64,000 nucleotides of DNA from Myrica gale (taxonomy: Eukaryota; Streptophyta; Magnoliopsida; Fagales; Myricaceae), in NCBI GenBank assembly GCA_963930655.1, contig OZ005605.1:1247501-1311500 (forward strand), given 5' to 3'. Below are positions 57,101-64,000 of this stretch, piece by piece. The translations under genes were made by a program, and so were the position numbers. The notes below the pieces were generated by a model. That model was not told the origin of the DNA. It did no database searches and was given only the letters and a program-made list of their open reading frames with translations. Position 1 is the first letter of the stretch; each line of letters begins with the position of its first letter.

Positions 57101-57566
57101 CAGTAGGAATCTGCCCTGCAAAGCCAGTATTTGATAGGTTCAAGTAACTCAAATTCTTTAGTTTGTCAAACTCGGATGGAATCTCAGAATTGTTCAAGTT
57201 GTTACATGCCAAACTCAGGTTCTGGAGGTATTGAAGACTGAAGATGCTACTTGAATTGTCAAGTCCCCCCGTGATGGATTCACTGCTCAGGTCCAGACCA
57301 ATAACACGTCCCCCGCTGCAGTTTACACCTTTCCACGAACAGCAATCGGCACTTGGATCCCAGTAAACAAGTTTTGTGGAAGAGGTATTGTTGTATTGGA
57401 GGCTGTTCTTCAATTTGAGCAACAAGGATCGCTGATCGTCCAGACATTGGCCAGAGACCAGAAAGACGCAGAAGCTGAGCAAAATTGAGTATACGGGTAT
57501 CAAGAAGAGCCATGAAAAGCAAGGAATTCTCATTGGAAACTGTAACAAGAGGCACCCATGCGGCAA
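54126..57566 (-). CDS. Leucine-rich-repeat receptor-like protein (RLP, Ve1/Cf type)
   Basis: Intronless minus-strand frame of 1146 residues. The likely start is Met12 (57533), which gives a clean signal peptide (MRIPCFSWLFLIPVYSILLS... to about residue 40). Then come the N-terminal cap CLDDQRSLLLKLKNSL with the Cys pair of DCCSWKGVNCSGG, and about 30 extracellular LRRs with N-glycosylation sites. A non-LRR island (YYQDTVTVTVKGLDIELVKI) precedes the last four LRRs. A closing GNNGLCGFPL, an acidic juxtamembrane part and a transmembrane helix at about 1018-1041 containing GIGFG (a GxxxG motif, as in RLPs that pair with SOBIR1) follow. The cytoplasmic tail has no kinase: an Asp/Glu run, then RYCVLCSKLDISRKR typical of this clade, and a Ser-rich end. 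Such proteins sense apoplastic microbial ligands at the plasma membrane. The ligand cannot be predicted. Confidence 0.95.
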   Translation of the reverse strand: MPHGCLLLQFPMRIPCFSWLFLIPVYSILLSFCVFLVSGQCLDDQRSLLLKLKNSLQYNNTSSTKLVYWDPSADCCSWKGVNCSGGRVIGLDLSSESITGGLDNSSSIFSLQYLQNLSLACNNLNNSEIPSEFDKLKNLSYLNLSNTGFAGQIPTAISNLTRLVILDLSTLQFLGTSLLKLENPHLEMLVQNLPELIELYLDGVNISARGNEWCLPISSSLPNLRVLSLSNCYLSGPIQPSLLKLESLSVMRLDYNNLSTPVPEFFANFRNLTTLGLSSCGLQGIFPEKIFQVPTLQTMDLSNNPLLRGSLPDFPQNGHLRTAVLSNTDFSGELPHSLGELTMLSRLDLSSCNFSGSIPNSMAKLSHLLYLDMSFNNLTGPIPSLSRAKNLTELKLAHNHLTGQITHSSWHELLNLVNLDFRYNSLTGSIPLKLFSLPSLRKLQLSNNQFSGQLNGLFNISSYLLDTLDLSSNELEGSIPLSFFKLRGLKILSLSSNKFSGPFQLNAIQQLRNLSNLDLSYNNLSISYNGSSSSPHSLPQITTLKLASSNLKTFPDFVRNQSQLTVLDLSENQITGEVPSWIGKLPHLLQLNLSFNLLSTLRGSLFNLSSLAVLDIRSNQLRGQLPVLPPFATYLDLSWNQFSSVIPADIGSSLTFTYFFSLSSNNFNGSIPVSMCNATYLKVLDLSNNSFSNTIPQCLFEMSGTLGVLNLRRNNLNSAIPDAFPDSCEIQTLDLSGNQLEGQLPKSLADCTKLEVLNVGNNQLEDIFPCYLKNISMLRVLVLRSNKFNGSIGCQGHNVTWPRLQIVDVASNNFTGKFPVKCFSTWKAMIDGEDETQSKLKHLQFEVLGFGQFYYQDTVTVTVKGLDIELVKILTIFTSIDISCNDIDGVIPEEIGQLKSLYLLNVSHNALTGQIPISLGNLSHLESLDLSCNKLAGKIPNQLADGLIFLSLLNLSFNQLVGPIPMTKQFSTFSEDSYKGNNGLCGFPLKVNCNAEAVPPSAAPKTRETASTMVNGFDWQFILTGIGFGVGTAVIIAPLLLWEKGRRWYDCSIDKILPVILSMMGLSYTGWKDTEVGGEEDIEDDIEDDDDDGDETEDEEFRGRYCVLCSKLDISRKRVIHDLQCMCHNIPPITSSSSSTSSSSSQ

Positions 57567-58528
57567 ACTATTGGAGATGCGATGAAGTTAATGGTGGGTA
57601 AAATCCCATGAACAGGACCCTTTTGACCTCTGCCTCTGAGTCGCAGTCGCTGCCGATAGCAACTACTCTGGTTTGGCACGGAACGGCGACCGAAAATGTA
57701 GAATGGGAGGAAGAAGAAGCCAGGGCAGGACAGGAGAAGAGAAGGGGGGGTCGATAATGGGTTGGTCAACAGAGAAGAGCCTTCTTAAGTTGACCGCGCC
57801 TGGCTGATGAAAAGGACGCGTTTCGTGTCTTCTTTTCTTTATTGGACGGATGACTTTTGAAGCTTTCGGGACTAGGAGCTCCTGCTAACCACTAGCTTAG
57901 AAAAATCGAACCAATGCTATCAACTTTTGCAAATAGAATAATGAGTGGGCTTCAATCCACTGGGTGTGTTCCGTGTAAAATGTGGTACACTTTGGAAGAG
58001 AATATAAACCTCTATTATCTTGAGCTTCTCTGAACCTCTCTGGTTTTTTTTTTTTTTTAATCTGGACGGTAGCTCTTGCCAAATTAGCCCAATTCACATC
58101 AGCTTGGAAGCGACCAATGCCTAAAAAGGAATATTCTGATGACTGTAGGCAGGGTCTTTACTTATGGTCGCAAGTCTTTGCGCCTAATAATTATCTTGGC
58201 GTCTGATTAAATATATAGTCGGAAGATTGTGTTGTGGCCCTGACAAGTTCAGGCCCCATCTTTGACAATGCAGAATTCAATATTTACCCACCCCTTCGGT
58301 TGGCCAAATAACCGACCTCATCTAGAAGATTAGTCAACTCAAACGTTGGATGAACATCAAATTTTATAAAGATAAAATCTGACCGTCCGATATAGTTTAG
58401 ATCATGGATACGATGCACCTTGTTGCACCATAAAATATTGCCATTAACACCTCACAGCTCACGCCATGCAAAACAAAGCAGCACTAGTTTGATCATGGGT
58501 CCCCCTAATGTGATTATTGAAAGTGGAC
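57567..58528 (-). promoter_or_regulatory. Upstream region of the RLP gene
   Basis: Presumed promoter and leader. The frames 57530-57769 and 57897-58097 have no domain. A T run lies at about 58046-58059. No specific element is claimed. Confidence 0.35.
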
Positions 58529-58537
58529 ATAATAACT

Positions 58538-60515
<1,978 letters not shown>

Positions 60516-60524
60516 ATAAGAACT

Positions 60525-60677
60525 TGCCTAAACTGATCCCACCGTCTGACGACATACCGTGCTGGATGTTAATCTAGCATTTATCACTCACGTGTGGACT
60601 GATCTCTCCCTTAATTGAGTAGATCTAACAAATATAATATTTAATTAAAATGTGGTGAAGAATTAAATATTGAATCC
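60525..60677. repeat. Fragment of a dispersed retrotransposon-like repeat
   Basis: ATCACTCACGTGTGGACTG, then GAGTAGATCTAACAAATATA and ATATTTAATTAAAATGTGGT, is a word order seen in part near 33010-33050. The stretch 60576-60607 recurs with one mismatch at 61442-61473. Confidence 0.45.
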
Positions 60678-61141
60678 TGTTACGATTACTTTTGTAAACT
60701 CAAGAATTGTAAAGCGTAATGTGATTGGCTGATTCGAGATAGCCACTCTCCAAGCAATAAGTTGCTTTTTGTTGTAAAAAACTCGTCTCCTTTATTCATT
60801 ATCTATTCTTCTATTTATACAATCACAAGCTAACATTTAACCGAGCTTATTGACACCTAACAAACTAACTGAGCCCAACTAACTATTCCAACAACTTGAC
60901 CCAGCCCAAAGTTGTTCAGCTATTGAAGCCTATTACATCTTACCTCCGTAGCCTTTTATCTTCATCTAGAAGCTTCTCTTCTCTTCCACATCATTCTCTA
61001 GCTATCTCGTCTCTCCCTTGTTTCTTCTACCTCCAAACCTTAAGAGCTACTCCAGCTGCAGTTAACTCCACATCAGCTTGAATACCGTTACTTTCAATTC
61101 ATATCAGCCCCAAATCTCTTTTATTCAAACTGATCATGACA
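60678..61141 (-). mobile_element. 3' LTR of a truncated Ty3/gypsy element
   Basis: On the minus strand it starts TGTCATGATCAG directly after a purine tract (CGGAGGGATAT, 61142-61152) and ends AATCGTAACA, i.e. TG...CA, 464 bases. It follows the end of the pol frame at 61153, as expected for the 3' LTR. The 5' part of the element is missing. Confidence 0.7.
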
Positions 61142-61152
61142 ATATCCCTCCG

Positions 61153-61446
61153 TTAGAGCACCTTGCCCACAAAGTGAGGATACTGCTGCTGTAGGCGGTA
61201 GAGCTGCTGCCAAGTATAGTCTTCTTCGGAAGCCCCTTTCCATTTCACTATAACTTCTGTAACTGCATGTCTCCCTAACCTTTTGCTTCTTCTTGCAAGG
61301 ATGGACTCTAGTTCTGCTTGAATCTCCCCTGCATTAGTAACTGGAGGCAAGGTTGGCAACACTTGGACAGATTCTCCCAGCTTTTTCTTCAAACAAGACA
61401 CGTGGAAAACCGAATGGATTTTTGCAGAAGAAGGCAACTCGAGCAT
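61153..61446 (-). pseudogene. Ty3/gypsy integrase C-terminus/chromodomain-like fragment
   Basis: 97 codons on the minus strand: MLELPSSAKIHSVFHVSCLK, KKLGESV, LPPVTNAGEIQAELESILAR, then VTEVIVKWKGASEEDYTWQQ and PHFVGKVL. This is the end of gypsy pol, with the chromodomain-like VLVKWKG..EDATWE motif. The upstream integrase, reverse transcriptase and gag are absent because the element is cut off at about 61446. Confidence 0.88.
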
Positions 61447-61591
61447 TTATCACTCACGTGTGGGCTGATCTCTTCCCCACCACTGGATACTACACCTTCC
61501 TTGGACACAACCTCATCTCTTGGTGTGCCAAGAAACAGACTACAGTCTCCCGCTCAAGTACTGAGGCCGAGTATCCTGCCATGGCTCATAC
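61447..61591 (+). pseudogene. Ty1/copia RNase H fragment
   Basis: The plus-strand translation includes GYYTFLGHNLISWCAKKQTT and VSRSSTEAEYPAMAHT, the conserved RNase H end of copia polyproteins. It is truncated on both sides: at the left by the gypsy fragment in opposite orientation, at the right by the start of another LTR at 61592. Confidence 0.87.
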
Positions 61592-64000
61592 TGTGAGACC
61601 CCAACTTTTTCTATCCTTGTAAAAGAATTATGACTCCTTAAGATGTGTCCTAATTATGGAAAAATGTAGGTATAGGGGAATTAATCTAAGGATATGTCTA
61701 GATGAATATTTCCCCTAGTACTTTGTGCATCCTTATTGTAATTGAATTGATATGTTGTTGTAATTTTAACAATATTGAAATTGAGTATTTGGGGACTTAG
61801 TTGAAATAATTGGAGGATCACAATTATGGTGTTGGAATAAGAAGATTTTTCTTAGCACCCTGTTTTTAGGTAACATTGCGCTCGACCAGCGGGCAACAGG
61901 CGCTCGAGCGGCCTTAAGGACATATGATGGACAGTGTCTTGTCGTTTGACCAACGCTCGACAGGTGCTCTAGCGTCCCTTGGGAATTCTACGCAGTGAAT
62001 TGGACAGTAAGTTGGCGCTCGACCGGTGCTCGACTGACGCTCGAGCGGGACTAGTTAAAATTCCACATATGATGAATTTGGAGTTCCAATGGAAGACTTG
62101 TGAACCCTAACATTGAGGAAAGTTGTATAAGCTTAGTTAAGAAATTATTGAGGTTAAGATGGTGGGAAGTCGATAGACATTAGCCCAGACATGGTATGAT
62201 GTAAAGTATTGAGTAAGGGATAGTGTAAGGATTATATTGAGGATGTATGTATGGATAACTAATTTCAAGTTGTGTTTAGGGGGATTTTTCCCCTAACGTT
62301 TTTAAGAGTTTTAAGTTAAGATCTGACTGTGTTATTAATTGCCATTAGATTTGAGCAATTGAGATTGATGAAATTGTTTTATTAATGGAAAATGTCCCTA
62401 AGTTACAAGATTTGAAAATATTTTAATTAGGGGCTTTAGCCTTGGAAATATGAGAATCCTTGAAACAAAAATGAGGAGACATATTAGAGTTAATTGTGGG
62501 AGTGGTAGAAAAGAAAAATGAATTTTTATGAGGGGCAAAATGGGGAAAAGAAGGGTGAATTGAAGGAGAAAAGGGGAAGGAAGGGGGGAAGGGCAATTTT
62601 GCCTTTTCCCTTCCCCCAAGACCTGCATATAAGCCCCCTCCCCCTCTTTCCCGTATGAGCCATTTGCCTTAGCTCCCACCGAAGAAAAGAAGAAGAAGGA
62701 GAAGAAGAAAAAAGAAGAAGAAGGAGAAGAAGAAAGGAAGAAGGAGAAAAAGAAGAAGGAGAAAGGAAGAAGAGAAAGAAAGAGAGAGAGAAGGAGGTGA
62801 GTAGTTGGCCGACCAAGCCATCTCTCCCACTCTCTTCTTGTTTTCTTTTGCTGGTTTGTTGTTGTGATGGTTGTTGTCTAGGTTGTTTTCTATTTGAGTT
62901 CATGAGAGTATAATGTAGATCTATACATGCTTTCTTAGAGATAGTGTAGATCTAGCAAGCTTTGAAGAGTGGGATGGGTTGTATAGGGAATCATGGAAAT
63001 GTGGCAAGATCTGGGAAATCAAACCCAAGAGAAACCAACTTGCATACTAGGTGTTTGATAAAAGACCAAAGGGAGTGAAATAGATGCAATAACATTTGTT
63101 CTAGTGATGAAATCATTGTTTTTGGTTAGAAATTTTGAGTTGTATGTGTAAAGTTTAAGTATTGTATATGAGCTTATATGAGGAGAGCATTTGGGGAAAA
63201 ATTTCGTGGGTGTTGGATGTATTATGTGTGTTTGGAGTCTGAAATATGGACTGGTGCTCGACAGGCGCTCGAGCACCTTGCAAGAATTTTTAGTGCAGTA
63301 AGTTCACGCTCGACCGACGTTCGACCAGCGCTCAAGCGTCCTTCGAACAATTTTACAGAGGCTTAGCGCTCGACCAGCGCTCGACCGGCGCTCGAGCGAC
63401 TTCTTTGAATTTTACGAAATTTTTCCTAAGTTTCTAAGTTTCCTATTGACCTATCAGAAGACCCTACTAGGTTTTTCACTTAAGAAAATACCTTGTGGTG
63501 TAAGATCACCAATTAGAAGTCAAAGATACAGATGATTTTATATGATGAAGTATGCGTATGACGAAGTATGAGATATTGAATGAGGAATAAGGACGATTTT
63601 GTATGATGAAGCGTGAGTAATTGATTGATTACTCTATACGTCTAGTAAACCTATGAATAACAATAGTATGATCCAATTGTAGGTAAAGGGGCATTCAACC
63701 CACAAGCAAGCGAAGTAAGAAGAGCTTACGTTTGTAAGTGAAAATAGTAAGTGGAATCTACGTCTGTAAGTGAAGAACTTACTTTCATGAAAACTGGAAT
63801 GATACGCAGCATGTTTTATGAGCAAGCATAATAGGTTTTGTAACCAAGCATGACAAGTTATTTCTCAACGAGCATGATATAGTATACGTATTTGCATGAA
63901 AGCATGAAAGAAGTTTTTGTGCAAATAAAAATATGAGAAGCATTTTATGATAAGTTGATTACTCATCATCAAGCACGACATGAATACATCATGATCATTT
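61592..64000 (+). mobile_element. LTR retrotransposon sequence (5' LTR and beyond; extends past the window)
   Basis: TGTGAGACCCC at 61592 interrupts the copia frame and is a typical plant LTR start. CATATAAG at 62626-62633, followed by a (GAA/AGG)-rich leader (62680-62800), looks like its promoter and transcript start. Two clusters of GCGCTCGACC/CGCTCGAGCG motifs lie at 61880-62052 and 63249-63402. No gag or pol frame appears before the window ends, so the LTR end and family are not fixed. Confidence 0.5.
62676..62795. repeat. GAA/GGA purine-rich tract
   Basis: About 115 bases, almost entirely G and A on the plus strand, made of AAGAAG and GGAGAAG words. Confidence 0.9.

Overview
The window is nuclear DNA of a flowering plant, most likely a woody eudicot. 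Genes have short exons, GT-AG introns and plant-specific families (ETO1, AMT2-type ammonium transporters, GARP and bHLH factors, plant BAG proteins, a Ve1/Cf-like receptor-like protein). They sit in AT-rich DNA crowded with plant transposons. The species cannot be named from the sequence.

Genes from left to right: the N-terminus of an ETO1-type ethylene regulator (1-210, minus, cut by the window edge); a GARP/MYB-like factor with EAR motifs (16365-17938, plus); nuclear tRNA-Lys(CTT) (20368-20440, minus) beside a duplicated 3' half; a small membrane protein (22124-22396, minus); a CoA-type Nudix hydrolase (25973-27968, plus); two tandem AMT2-subfamily ammonium transporters (29441-32680 and 35728-37603, plus); a BAG co-chaperone (37914-40262, minus); a YbhB-type PEBP protein (41455-42070, minus); an atypical bHLH factor (50068-50616, plus); and a 1146-residue receptor-like protein (54126-57566, minus) with a collapsed relic downstream. 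The GARP/AMT pair and the PEBP/bHLH pair recall neighbours I remember from Arabidopsis (At2g38300/At2g38290 and At5g01300/At5g01310), so the gene backbone is probably conserved while transposons fill the gaps.

The mobile fraction is the most informative part. Several elements can be delimited to the base by terminal inverted repeats and target-site duplications (TSDs): two fold-back Mutator-like elements (9981-11034 and 14921-15395) flanked by the same 9-bp sequence; a 3.3-kb Mutator-like element (42336-45635) carrying an intact two-exon GRF-zinc-finger gene; a 2-kb Pack-MULE (58538-60515) carrying an intron-containing aquaporin fragment broken by a 5-bp duplication; a TRIM retrotransposon (28451-29185) just upstream of the first AMT gene; a 5'-truncated LINE whose 5' end is an inverted copy of its own flank (23976-24603); Tourist-like and hAT-like MITEs, some nested; and, from about 60.7 kb on, truncated Ty3/gypsy, Ty1/copia and a further LTR element.

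I found no CRISPR array, operon or other prokaryotic system. The best candidates for something undescribed are the two gene-carrying Mutator-like elements, the LINE junction and the asymmetric intron content of the AMT pair. All exon structures were inferred by eye from splice signals, reading phase and family knowledge.
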